Positions 7,246-14,755 of a stretch of DNA of 27,572 nucleotides are shown here, in pieces. Numbering within the stretch: the first letter of the stretch is position 1; every line of letters begins with the position of its first letter. A model generated the notes under the pieces. It had not been told where the DNA came from. It worked only from the letters and a program-made list of their open reading frames with translations, and made no database searches. This DNA is from Desulfobacteraceae bacterium. GTDB taxonomy: Bacteria; Desulfobacterota; Desulfobacteria; Desulfobacterales; SURF-7. Both the position numbers and the translations under genes were made by a program. The DNA is taken from contig JAUXBD010000001.1 of NCBI GenBank assembly GCA_030619585.1, forward strand, positions 1 through 27,572. Reading direction: 5' to 3'.

Positions 7246-7659
7246 ATGATAGTATTTAATGGAAAATACCGCTGGGACGGGAAAAAAAAGGGCGATCGCA
7301 AACCTGTAAGCTGGTGGCCTGGGTCTTACCTTATCACTATAATCGACCTTTCCGATGAAAAACCAGGTGTGCATATGTTAAAGCCCATAATAGTTATGGC
7401 TGCTGAGACAAAAGAGGGCTTTTGTTTAAAAAACACATATCAGGATTTGGTTAAAAATGTATGCATTGATTTCAACCTGCAGATGGACAAGGTGTTTTGG
7501 GTTTCATATAACGCCGAGTCTTTTTTGGAGATGCAGGCAGCTGTATTTCGCCCTGTATCAAGGTTAGGATCTGAAATATTGTACGACATCAGGTGGCGAC
7601 CGGTAATAGATAGAGAGTTTGATGAGATCAAACACTTTTTCCCTGAGTCAGCTCGCTAA
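7246..7659 (+). CDS. Unknown protein (137 aa), last gene of the redox run
   Basis: No family is recognised. The protein is soluble, rich in aromatics (RWDGK, SWWPGSY, FWVSY, IRWRP), with two cysteines and no membrane helix. It reads as one mixed alpha/beta domain. Start choice is uncertain: the strong AGGAGG at 7228-7233 is ideally placed for an ATG at 7239, but that frame stops after six codons (MRNDSI). The ATG at 7246, in another frame, is 12 bases from the site. Either the 7239 mini-frame is a leader, or a one-base shift near 7246 altered the true N-terminus. It follows the ferredoxin by 16 bases and probably shares its transcript. Confidence 0.7.
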   Translation: MIVFNGKYRWDGKKKGDRKPVSWWPGSYLITIIDLSDEKPGVHMLKPIIVMAAETKEGFCLKNTYQDLVKNVCIDFNLQMDKVFWVSYNAESFLEMQAAVFRPVSRLGSEILYDIRWRPVIDREFDEIKHFFPESAR

Positions 7660-7719
7660 TTTAATAGTATAGGAGATCCCATTTTATTTATAATGATATT
7701 TGCCAATTATATGTTTGTT

Positions 7720-7833
7720 GGCCGCGGATTAACGCAGATTAACGCGGATAAAACAAATAAAAAATCTGAGTTCATCTGTGTTAATCTGCGGCCTGAAAAA
7801 TATTAAAAAGCCCGCGCGACAGCGCGCTACCTT
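7720..7833. repeat. Dispersed hairpin repeat, copy 1 (full)
   Basis: The left arm (7720-7750) is built of 10-base units, GCGGATTAAC then GCAGATTAAC then GCGGATAAAA. The right arm (7774-7792) ends in TTAATCTGCGGCC and is its inverted complement, so the two can fold into a long hairpin. A second small G/C stem follows at 7811-7829 (CGCGC facing GCGCG). About 60 bases, 7774-7833, recur with few changes at 19901-19960. It has no coding capacity and could be a MITE- or REP-like element that also ends the upstream transcript. Confidence 0.8.
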
Positions 7834-7838
7834 AAGTC

Positions 7839-8324
7839 ATGAAGAAAAAAACGGTCACAGGCAGAGCGCTTAAAAAAAAAGTCCGGCAACTGCTTTTCGA
7901 AGATGATTTTGAAAAACAGATTGAAGAGATCAAAGGGGTTTCTGCAAGACGGGTTGTCAACCCGCTTTTTTCGTTTTTATGCAGCAATGACGCACTTTTA
8001 AAAGCAAGGGCAGTAACCGCCATGGGAATTGTTGTTTCGAGGCTTGCCGATCACGAAATGGAGTCTGCGCGTATTGTAATGCGCCGTCTAATGTGGAGCC
8101 TTAATGATGAATCCGGTGGAATTGGCTGGGGAGCTCCCGAAGCAATGGGAGAGATAATGTCACGGCATAATAAACTTGCAGATGAATACCATAAAATACT
8201 GATCTCTTACTCAAGACCCGGCAGCAATTTTATTGAAAACGAGAGCCTTCAGGAAGGTGTTTTGTGGGGAATAGCACGACTTGCACAAGCAAGACCGGAT
8301 CTCGTAAAAGTCGCATCAATTTGA
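7839..8324 (+). CDS. DVU0298 family protein (HEAT-like repeats)
   Basis: A 161-residue all-helical protein. The phrases RALKKKVRQLL, RRVVNPLFSFL, AVTAMGIVVSRLAD and MRRLMWSLNDESGGIGWGAP match my memory of the DVU0298 family of sulfate-reducing Desulfobacterota, which is related to HEAT/PBS-lyase repeats. Such repeats usually serve protein-protein contact, and no catalytic motif is seen. The start codon lies only five bases after the dispersed repeat, and no ribosome site is visible in the repeat-derived sequence upstream. Translation start is therefore either leaderless or weak. Biological role unknown. Confidence 0.85.
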   Translation: MKKKTVTGRALKKKVRQLLFEDDFEKQIEEIKGVSARRVVNPLFSFLCSNDALLKARAVTAMGIVVSRLADHEMESARIVMRRLMWSLNDESGGIGWGAPEAMGEIMSRHNKLADEYHKILISYSRPGSNFIENESLQEGVLWGIARLAQARPDLVKVASI

Positions 8325-8382
8325 AAAACTCCCCATCCGTTTCTGGGAATAGCAAAGATAAATCCGCCCCCTCAATATCTCA

Positions 8383-9474
8383 TTAGTTTTCTTTACCCAT
8401 GATGTACTTATAATAATATCCTAAGGCTAAGGAAAAACCCCTGTCATAACTTTTCACACCATCTTTGTGCCCTGATATTTTTAGATAATAGTCATTTATT
8501 TTAGTGGCAAGTTTTCTCAATATGAATCGTTGCACTTGTTTCCAATCATTCTCGAAACATTCAATATCTCTTGCCACATGTGTATTAATATTTTTAGGAA
8601 AATTTTCTTTACTCCACAAACTAAGTAAAGCTAAATATTGTAGCCTGACATCTTGCGAATGAAACATAGTTTGCAAAGAAAGTAATGTTGCACCAGCTTC
8701 ACTAGCAAAACCGTTCAAATGGCCTCGCTCATGACCTATGACAAAAGGCATGGAATGGTTAGGCAGGCCAGGAGGAATGGCAGGCTGGCCTACAAATGGT
8801 TGATACAGGCCTGCAAAACCCAGCCCCAACCAAATATTGCCAAAGAAAAAGTACTTAGTAGTGGCAGTTTTAATAGCCGGCAATTGGTGTGATTCGAGAA
8901 AACGGCTTTGCTCTTGCTCAATAAAAGCATCAAGCTTTGCTAAATCAAAATTGAATTCGCTACATCCTTCTGAGTTCTTGGGGAAGCTTCCACTCAATAC
9001 ATTAGCTTTTTCCGAAGTATAGGTTAATATCTTTTCAAGACTTGCTTCTCCCACTTTTTCAGGAAGGAGAAATAGTTCCATTTCAGATTGCCGGTGATGA
9101 TTAAGCATGAAAGTAAATACAACCACGAAAAGTAAGTATCCGCTCAGAGTTCCAAATATTAGTAGTAAATGATAGAAGTAAGCCTTCAAACCATACCGTC
9201 TATATCTGAGATAAGCGTACACAGGCAAGCATAAATAACATAACACCAAAAATATAAAAATCAAACCTGTAAGAGCGATGGGTAAAATACTTCCTATGAA
9301 AGCAAGCATGCTTACCATTATAGGGTATAAATTCCGACTATAATAGTACTCAACTAAATCAGGGGAAGTGCTAGTAACAAACCAAATAATAAGTGTCACG
9401 AAAAGAAGTGAAAGACCGATGATACGAGTCTTGGTTAGATAGCACCTTAATATATGTTCTTGCCAATATTTCAT
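8383..9474 (-). CDS. DUF3810-like membrane zinc metalloprotease
   Basis: A 363-residue protein from the ATG at 9474, which has AGGGAG four bases upstream. The in-frame frame extends to 9576 but without a better start. Three hydrophobic helices form the N-terminal third (IIGLSLLFVTLIIWFV; a long one around ALTGLIFIFLVLCYL; LLLIFGTLSGYLLFVVVF). The soluble part holds HERGH (about residue 248) followed by LNGFASEAGA, the HExxH zinc motif plus downstream Glu seen in DUF3810 proteins. Those are mostly known from Bacteroidota and Firmicutes, so acquisition by transfer is possible; the gene is also visibly A/T-rich. Substrate unknown. It lies 242 bases downstream of an 80-residue gene on the same strand. 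Confidence 0.78.
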   Translation of the reverse strand: MKYWQEHILRCYLTKTRIIGLSLLFVTLIIWFVTSTSPDLVEYYYSRNLYPIMVSMLAFIGSILPIALTGLIFIFLVLCYLCLPVYAYLRYRRYGLKAYFYHLLLIFGTLSGYLLFVVVFTFMLNHHRQSEMELFLLPEKVGEASLEKILTYTSEKANVLSGSFPKNSEGCSEFNFDLAKLDAFIEQEQSRFLESHQLPAIKTATTKYFFFGNIWLGLGFAGLYQPFVGQPAIPPGLPNHSMPFVIGHERGHLNGFASEAGATLLSLQTMFHSQDVRLQYLALLSLWSKENFPKNINTHVARDIECFENDWKQVQRFILRKLATKINDYYLKISGHKDGVKSYDRGFSLALGYYYKYIMGKEN

Positions 9475-9716
9475 CATACTCCCTAAACGGAAGCTAATTT
9501 TCTCTTTTATTTTCCTCTTGTAGGAAGTTGTCTCAGACAAAAAAAGCATCAATCCAAAGAGGGTAAGCGAGCGCACATGTTCCGTTTCCCTATGCGCGTG
9601 CTTTCTTCTTCCTTATTAAATCTGCATTGACTACCTTCAATGTATTTGTAAAACATTTTTATCTGATCCTCAATCATAAAATATCTATGACAATTGATAA
9701 TTTAAAGCGGGTAAAG

Positions 9717-9959
9717 TTAATTTAAGCATTCGAACCATATATAATACTTATTCATTTTTTTAATGTAATCATCATTAGCATATTCAGTATATGTGTGTTG
9801 TGGATAACTGTTTTGAAGTTCTGCAAGTTTTACTAAGGTTTCCATCAGGGATTTAGCTTCCATGTTATCTTCATTGCTTAAACATTCCATGTTGGCAATA
9901 TTTTTAGAGCGGTTCATAAGCTGTTCAGTTCTCATTATTATATTTTCATAAGTATTCAT
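9717..9959 (-). CDS. Unknown small helical protein (80 aa)
   Basis: A small acidic-to-neutral, mostly helical protein with no signal peptide, membrane helix or known motif. Two cysteines and several Met and Asn residues are present. It is supported as a real gene by an ideal ribosome site (AAGGAGG, seven bases before ATG). About 50 bases upstream of the start is a sigma-54-type promoter, with tandem palindromes farther up. Such control usually serves genes needed under a specific stress, nutrient or motility condition. The metalloprotease gene lies downstream on the same strand, but the 242-base gap makes a shared transcript uncertain. Confidence 0.7.
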   Translation of the reverse strand: MNTYENIIMRTEQLMNRSKNIANMECLSNEDNMEAKSLMETLVKLAELQNSYPQHTYTEYANDDYIKKMNKYYIWFECLN

Positions 9960-10015
9960 TGTTGATCCTCCTTAAGCATTTTTTTATAAACTCAGTTGCT
10001 ATCTGAACATTTATA

Positions 10016-10034
10016 GCATCAAGAACCGTGCCAA
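10016..10034 (-). promoter_or_regulatory. Sigma-54 (RpoN) type promoter for the 80-aa gene
   Basis: Read on the minus strand: TTGGCACG at 10034-10027, four bases, then TTGATGC at 10022-10016. The -24 element is a perfect match to the sigma-54 consensus. The -12 element has TTGA instead of TTGC, with the invariant 10-base gap between GG and G kept. The predicted start near 10008 leaves a leader of about 49 bases before the strong ribosome site of the 80-residue gene. Confidence 0.65.
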
Positions 10035-10086
10035 GGTGTATACAGTTGAATAACAAGTAGTTATCAATTAACAGCTTGGGCGTCTT

Positions 10087-10122
10087 TCGACAATTGGTGT
10101 ATCGTCTCGACAAAATTGTCGA
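10087..10122 (-). promoter_or_regulatory. Tandem palindromic upstream activator sites
   Basis: TCGACAAAATTGTCGA (10107-10122) is a perfect palindrome with 7-base arms. A second TCGACAA begins exactly 20 bases away at 10087 as part of an imperfect copy. The pair is centred about 80-110 bases upstream of the predicted sigma-54 start, where NtrC-family activators normally bind. The 20-base (two-turn) spacing would place two dimers on one DNA face. The regulator is not identified. Confidence 0.6.
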
Positions 10123-10460
10123 AGTTTACATAGAGTAGAAGGGGTGCTGAAGGTTTATCATAGGAGTTCCTGCAAATTAATCATCCCACAGATGTACTTC
10201 CTTATACACCATATATGGCATAAAATAGAAATCTGCCTGATTACATCAATTGTTGTTGTTCCCATAAACGGATTTCGAATGTTATTGGAAATGATGTGTT
10301 GATTATTTAAGGACAAACTCTCCTGGCCACAACCTATCAAAACTGTATTGAAAAATCACCAAAATAATCCCAGGTGTAAAAAAGTGTAAAGTTGTTTCCC
10401 AGCCTCTTTTAACAAGGCACTTAGTTTTAACACCCCCCTTCACCTCTTTTTTTGATTGTA

Positions 10461-10489
10461 TTGACATGAGAATCAGCTTTTGGCATACT
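10461..10489 (+). promoter_or_regulatory. Candidate sigma-70 promoter for the TIGR03546-TIGR03545 pair
   Basis: TTGACA (10461-10466), a 17-base spacer, then CATACT (10484-10489). The -35 box is perfect and the -10 box matches four of six. It implies a leader of nearly 150 bases before the gene at 10643, in which I recognise no riboswitch. Confidence 0.4.
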
Positions 10490-10642
10490 CTGGCATCAAA
10501 AAAGTTAGAATTTCTTTTAAACCCGTTCGCAGACAGACCAAGTAAAAGCTGTATTAATACTGATAAATCGCAAAGGTATGACCATTTTTTGCGTACATCT
10601 GGGTAAGCGCCAATCCGGCAATTTGAAAAAAGGAGATCACAT

Positions 10643-11149
10643 ATGATTAATATAGTTGCAAAACTCATCTCAATATTAAATTCAGAGACCGAGCCGGGGC
10701 AGATAAGCCTTGCTTTCTGTCTTTCAATGGTCATTGGTTTTACACCTGTATTCTGCCCGCATAATCTTTTGGTGCTGCTTCTTGTACTGTTTCTCAGGGC
10801 TAACCTTTCTGCCTTTCTTTTTGGCTGGGCAGTGTTTTCGGCAATTGCATACCTGCTTGATCCCCTTTTTCATGCAATCGGCTATAAAGCACTCACAGCA
10901 CAGCCCCTTCATGGGCTATGGACATCTTGTTACAACATGACATTATGGCGTTTAGAGAACTTTAACAACTCTATTGTTATGGGAAGCCTGATTGTTTCCC
11001 TTACTCTTTTTATACCGCTCTATTTTATTTTTAATGTTCTTATTAAAAAATACAGGGGGCAGCTACTTGAATGGGTTCGAAAGACCAAGGTTATGGGCAT
11101 GCTTAAAGCAAGTAAACTTTACATAGCATATAAGGCTCTGGCTGGATAA
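10643..11149 (+). CDS. TIGR03546 family membrane protein
   Basis: A 168-residue membrane protein with about four hydrophobic helices and a basic C-terminal tail. The N-terminus (NSETEPGQISLAF then GFTPVFCPHNLLVLL) is characteristic of TIGR03546, a family of unknown function found next to TIGR03545 genes. The DUF2062-like phrase GFTPVFCPHN suggests an inner-membrane scaffold or transport role. The ribosome site AAAGGAGATCACAT is strong. The partner gene starts 25 bases after the stop, so both are surely co-transcribed. Family assignment rests on memory of the pair rather than a search. Confidence 0.85.
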   Translation: MINIVAKLISILNSETEPGQISLAFCLSMVIGFTPVFCPHNLLVLLLVLFLRANLSAFLFGWAVFSAIAYLLDPLFHAIGYKALTAQPLHGLWTSCYNMTLWRLENFNNSIVMGSLIVSLTLFIPLYFIFNVLIKKYRGQLLEWVRKTKVMGMLKASKLYIAYKALAG

Positions 11150-11173
11150 ACATCAGCTTAAAGGAGACGGAAA

Positions 11174-12892
11174 ATGAAAAAGTGGATACGCTGGCAGGGA
11201 TTAATCGCATTTATAGGTATTGTGGTTGCACTTTCTGTTTTTTTTATTGTGTTTGCTGACGGGATTGCAAAGATGGCAATTAAAAAAACAGGCACTATGG
11301 TTGTAGGGGCGGTTGTGGATCTCGATGATGTGGATTTAGCCCTTTTTCCCTTAGGGCTTAAGCTAAAAGGCCTGAGGGTTACCAACCCTGATGAGCCCAT
11401 GAAAAATGCATTTGAAATTATGCGGGCAGATCTTTCTTTAAACGCATCAAATCTACTTTGGCGAAAAATTCTTATCAATAAGATGGCTGTAGATGGAGTC
11501 AAATTCAATACACCCAGGAAAAAGTCCGGTGCAATTAAGGTTTCAAAAAAATCCCGTGCACAGGAAAAATCAAAACAAGAAGAACTAAAAAAAAGAAAAC
11601 TGCCCTCTTTTGATGTAAAGGATGTAAAAACCATATTAAAAAAAGAGACGCTTTTAACAATAGAGGAGGCAAACAAACTCCAGAATGATATTGAGCAACA
11701 AAAAAAGTTTTTTGAAAAACAGCTTAAAGAACTTCCTGATGAAAATAAATTTGAGGGATATGAAAATCAGATCAAAAAACTAAAAAAGGTCAGCGGTTTT
11801 CAAGAAGTTCTAACAGCGGCAAAAGAGATTAAAACCCTTAAAAAGGATATTGAAAAAGATATTAACCAGTTGAAAAACACCAGAACAAATCTCAACACAA
11901 CTGTAAATATGCTTCAAAGCCGCCTGAAAAAGTTGCCCCAATACCCCATGGAAGATTTCCGCAGAATAAACTCAAAATACTCCCTTTCTCCACAGGGAAT
12001 GGGAAACTTGACCCATCTGATATTTGGACCCACCTATGCAAAATGGGTTGAAAATGGCCTTGTCTGGTATCATAAAATAGCGCCCATTGTTGAAAAAGGT
12101 CGAAAAAGTGATGAAAAACAAGAAGGAGTTGAACCTGTACGCGGGAAAGGTGTAAATGTTCATTTTGAAGAGTACGAGCCTTTACCTGAACTTCTTATCA
12201 AACATACATCTGTTTCGTTTGAAGTACCTGCCGGCGACTTTTCAGGAACCATAAAAAACATTACAAACAATCAGCGTATAGTTGGGGCTCCCACAACATG
12301 CGAATTTGATGGGAAGAAACTCAAGGGTGTGGACCTGGTGAAAATAACCGGCAATTTTAATCATGTATCCCCGGACACGTCAAAAGATACCATTGGAGCA
12401 ACAGTTCGGGGATTTAAAGTAGAGGGTCTTTCTATTTCCGATAGCGAAGAGTTTCCCCTTATCCTGGAAAAAGCCCTGGCCAACTTAAATTTGGATGCTG
12501 TAATTAAAGGCAATGCTGTTGATTCCAAAATGGAGTTTATATTAAGCTCTGTGCAGTTTCCGGAACCAAAAGAGGACAGCAGCATTGTCATACGCTCTAT
12601 TCGCAATGCCCTGTCAGCTGTAACTGACTGCTCAATCACAGCTGATATAAAAGGGACTCTTGATAAACAGGATATAAAGATAGAATCTGACATTGACGAC
12701 CGGCTCAAAAAAGCCATATCCCAAACAGTGATGAAACAGACAGAAGAATTTAAGGCAAAACTCATAAAAGAGATTAACGGCAGTACCCATGCACAAGTCA
12801 GTGCGCTCAAAGGCAGCATAGCCGGCCTCGACTCTATTGACCAAAAACTGCAAGACCGTTTACAGCTTGGCAATCAATTGACAAGAAACTAA
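11174..12892 (+). CDS. TIGR03545 family protein (AsmA-like, envelope)
   Basis: A 572-residue protein anchored by one N-terminal helix (about 11-33), so most of it is probably periplasmic. The next 100 residues (VVDLDDVDLALFPLGLKLKG, then RADLSLNASNLLW) resemble the AsmA-type beta repeats of envelope lipid-transfer proteins. A long Lys/Glu-rich region (about 115-260) is predicted coiled coil. The C-terminal half has further strand-rich segments and ends in a helical tail. It always pairs with TIGR03546, here 24 bases upstream. An AsmA-like role in lipid or outer-membrane homeostasis is an inference. Ribosome site AAAGGAGACGG is good. Confidence 0.85.
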   Translation: MKKWIRWQGLIAFIGIVVALSVFFIVFADGIAKMAIKKTGTMVVGAVVDLDDVDLALFPLGLKLKGLRVTNPDEPMKNAFEIMRADLSLNASNLLWRKILINKMAVDGVKFNTPRKKSGAIKVSKKSRAQEKSKQEELKKRKLPSFDVKDVKTILKKETLLTIEEANKLQNDIEQQKKFFEKQLKELPDENKFEGYENQIKKLKKVSGFQEVLTAAKEIKTLKKDIEKDINQLKNTRTNLNTTVNMLQSRLKKLPQYPMEDFRRINSKYSLSPQGMGNLTHLIFGPTYAKWVENGLVWYHKIAPIVEKGRKSDEKQEGVEPVRGKGVNVHFEEYEPLPELLIKHTSVSFEVPAGDFSGTIKNITNNQRIVGAPTTCEFDGKKLKGVDLVKITGNFNHVSPDTSKDTIGATVRGFKVEGLSISDSEEFPLILEKALANLNLDAVIKGNAVDSKMEFILSSVQFPEPKEDSSIVIRSIRNALSAVTDCSITADIKGTLDKQDIKIESDIDDRLKKAISQTVMKQTEEFKAKLIKEINGSTHAQVSALKGSIAGLDSIDQKLQDRLQLGNQLTRN

Positions 12893-12950
12893 CATTTTGT
12901 TTTTCTGTCAAGCCGTACCATAACAGTCAATTTCGGAAAGGGGATGATCT

Positions 12951-13412
12951 TCAAGGCATCACATAAGAACCCAACCCGTCATAATGATCAACAGTGCAGA
13001 ATTGAGCTCCTACTTGGAGGCCTCGCATAGATGTTATGTTCACCTCCCTTTTTATTAGAGATCTTTGCTGGTCGTCCAGTTTGAACTCAACCATAAGCTT
13101 ATCTCCAGTCGAAAATTTAGGGGGTGAACTCATCTTGAAACCCATGCCGACATAGGACACATCTGTCACTGTCATAACCCCTCTATAATCATCCTCGGTT
13201 ATATATCGTCCCGGCAGATCAGCTACTCTTCTAAAATTTCTTCTTCTTTCAAGAGATACGGAATATTCATGTCCGCATTTACACTTACAGTTTACCTTGA
13301 TAGCGGTTGCCGCTCCTATATATTCGGATACATCTGCTATTCTTGATCTGTCACATTCAGGGCAATTAAAAGTCGCTGTATCATCTTTGTTTAAATAAAC
13401 TTTTAAATCCAT
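12951..13412 (-). CDS. PilZ domain protein with N-terminal cysteine knuckle
   Basis: A 153-residue protein. Residues 17-46 contain C17-x2-C20 and C42, C44, C46, a small zinc-ribbon-like unit. The PilZ domain follows: arginine motif RRRNFRR at 57-63 region and D84-V-S-Y-V-G89, the two elements that bind cyclic di-GMP. The protein should act as a cytoplasmic cyclic-di-GMP receptor; its output is unknown. GAGGTG lies eight bases before the ATG. It is convergent with the TIGR03545 gene and divergent from the radical SAM gene, so it has its own promoter within 13413-13514. A second PilZ protein lies at 20420. Confidence 0.88.
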   Translation of the reverse strand: MDLKVYLNKDDTATFNCPECDRSRIADVSEYIGAATAIKVNCKCKCGHEYSVSLERRRNFRRVADLPGRYITEDDYRGVMTVTDVSYVGMGFKMSSPPKFSTGDKLMVEFKLDDQQRSLIKREVNITSMRGLQVGAQFCTVDHYDGLGSYVMP

Positions 13413-13514
13413 TTAAAACACCTCAGAATTTTGTTATTAAGGTAGATCTGTTGTATAGTATCGGACTGGCTAAACCTCAACAGTTGAACCAATTATTTAC
13501 AGATATACTTTAAG

Positions 13515-14618
13515 GTGAAAAAAATCAAGAACCTATTCAATTCCAACAGAGATTTAGCAGCCGGATATTCAGACTGGCATGAAATACTTTCAGACAGCAT
13601 TGTCTCTGCAGATCAACTATCAACCTTTCTGCCTGTGAACAATAAAGAGGTGAAAAAGACCGCCATAAAATTTCCCATGCGAATAAATCCGTATTATCTT
13701 TCCTTGATTTCAAAGAAGGGTGACCCCATATGGAAACAGGCGGTTCCGGATATTCATGAGATTGACAGCCCCCTGGGATCAAAAGACCCTCTTATGGAGG
13801 AGGTGCAGTCTCCTGTTCCAAACCTCACCCACCGCTACCCCGACAGGGTGCTGTTTATGATATCAAACAAGTGCGGCATGTACTGCCGGTTTTGCCTGCG
13901 AAAAAGAAAAGTCGGTCTTGATTCTGTTGTAACCGAGGACACAATAAGACAGGGGATTGAATACATAAGAAAAACGAGAACAATACATGATGTGATTCTT
14001 TCAGGAGGCGACCCTCTTCTCCTGGAAGATGATACAATAAACACAATTTTAAAGCAGGTTAGAAAAGCCCCCCATGTTAAGATCATTCGAATACACACAA
14101 GGGTGCCGTGTATAATTCCACAGCGTGTCACAACACAGCTTGCAAACATCATTAAAAAATTCCATCCGATTTTCATAAACACTCATTTTAATCATCCCGA
14201 TGAGATAACAAATGAAGCAGGAAAGGCATGCGCCATCCTTGCCGATGCGGGCATTCCCCTGGGTTGTCAGACGGTTTTGTTAAAAGGTATAAATGATGAC
14301 CCAACGGTCATGAAATATTTAATGAAAAAACTTTTAATGGTAAGGGTGAAGCCTTACTATATTCATCATTGTGATCCGGTTAAAGGGGCTTGCCATTTTG
14401 GGACCTCCGTAAAATGCGGGATAAATATCATAAAGGCACTTCGGGGGCATATTTCGGGAATGTGTGTACCTCAGTATATGATAGACCTTCCGGGAGGTGG
14501 AGGTAAAGTACCGATCCTGCCGGAATACGTGAAAAATATTAAAAATGGCATAATGAAAATTGAGAACTATAGGGGAGAAACCTTTGAATATCCAATAACC
14601 GGGGTTATTAAAATCTGA
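13515..14618 (+). CDS. kamA: Lysine 2,3-aminomutase-type radical SAM enzyme
   Basis: A 367-residue KamA-family enzyme. Radical SAM cluster ligands are C120, C124 and C127 (CGMYCRFCLRKR). SGGDPL follows at 163-168. The PLP-binding lysine is K331 in LPGGGGKVP. D287 (HHCDPVKG) and D324 (MIDLPGGGG) correspond to the two Asp residues that grip the substrate amino group in lysine 2,3-aminomutase, which favours lysine over glutamate as substrate and argues against an EpmB role. Product would be beta-lysine. The start is GTG at 13515, the only start after an upstream stop, but its ribosome site is poor. No beta-lysine acetyltransferase gene is adjacent. Confidence 0.87.
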   Translation: MKKIKNLFNSNRDLAAGYSDWHEILSDSIVSADQLSTFLPVNNKEVKKTAIKFPMRINPYYLSLISKKGDPIWKQAVPDIHEIDSPLGSKDPLMEEVQSPVPNLTHRYPDRVLFMISNKCGMYCRFCLRKRKVGLDSVVTEDTIRQGIEYIRKTRTIHDVILSGGDPLLLEDDTINTILKQVRKAPHVKIIRIHTRVPCIIPQRVTTQLANIIKKFHPIFINTHFNHPDEITNEAGKACAILADAGIPLGCQTVLLKGINDDPTVMKYLMKKLLMVRVKPYYIHHCDPVKGACHFGTSVKCGINIIKALRGHISGMCVPQYMIDLPGGGGKVPILPEYVKNIKNGIMKIENYRGETFEYPITGVIKI

Positions 14619-14755
14619 TTTTTCTTGATTTAGAGCAAGTCTTAATATATATCTCTCCGTTGGATCGAAAATCATGTCAGGAAACTGGACGAGGTTTTGA
14701 TGACTATGCTTAACTGCAGGCTTGAACAGGAGAGATGGTAAATTAAGGAGGCATA

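Larger units (their letters stand above)
9960..10642. other. Gene-free regulatory stretch (683 bases)
   Basis: The largest gap in the window. It holds the minus-strand sigma-54 promoter (10016-10034), its upstream palindromes (10087-10122), and a candidate plus-strand sigma-70 promoter (10461-10489) for the TIGR03546 gene. Bases 10130-10450 contain only short low-quality frames on the minus strand, without ribosome sites, and no recognised RNA. I see nothing else there. Confidence 0.6.

Noticed and set aside
10158..10340. 60-residue minus-strand frame in the large gap
   Set aside because: No ribosome site, odd composition, and no motif; probably chance.
10479..10497. Sigma-54-like TTGGCA...TGGCA on the plus strand
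   Set aside because: The distance from GG to GC is nine bases, not ten, which sigma-54 does not tolerate; a sigma-70 reading fits better.
10303..10734. 143-residue minus-strand frame
   Set aside because: It overlaps the start of the TIGR03546 gene, has no ribosome site and its protein shows no recognisable or gene-like character.
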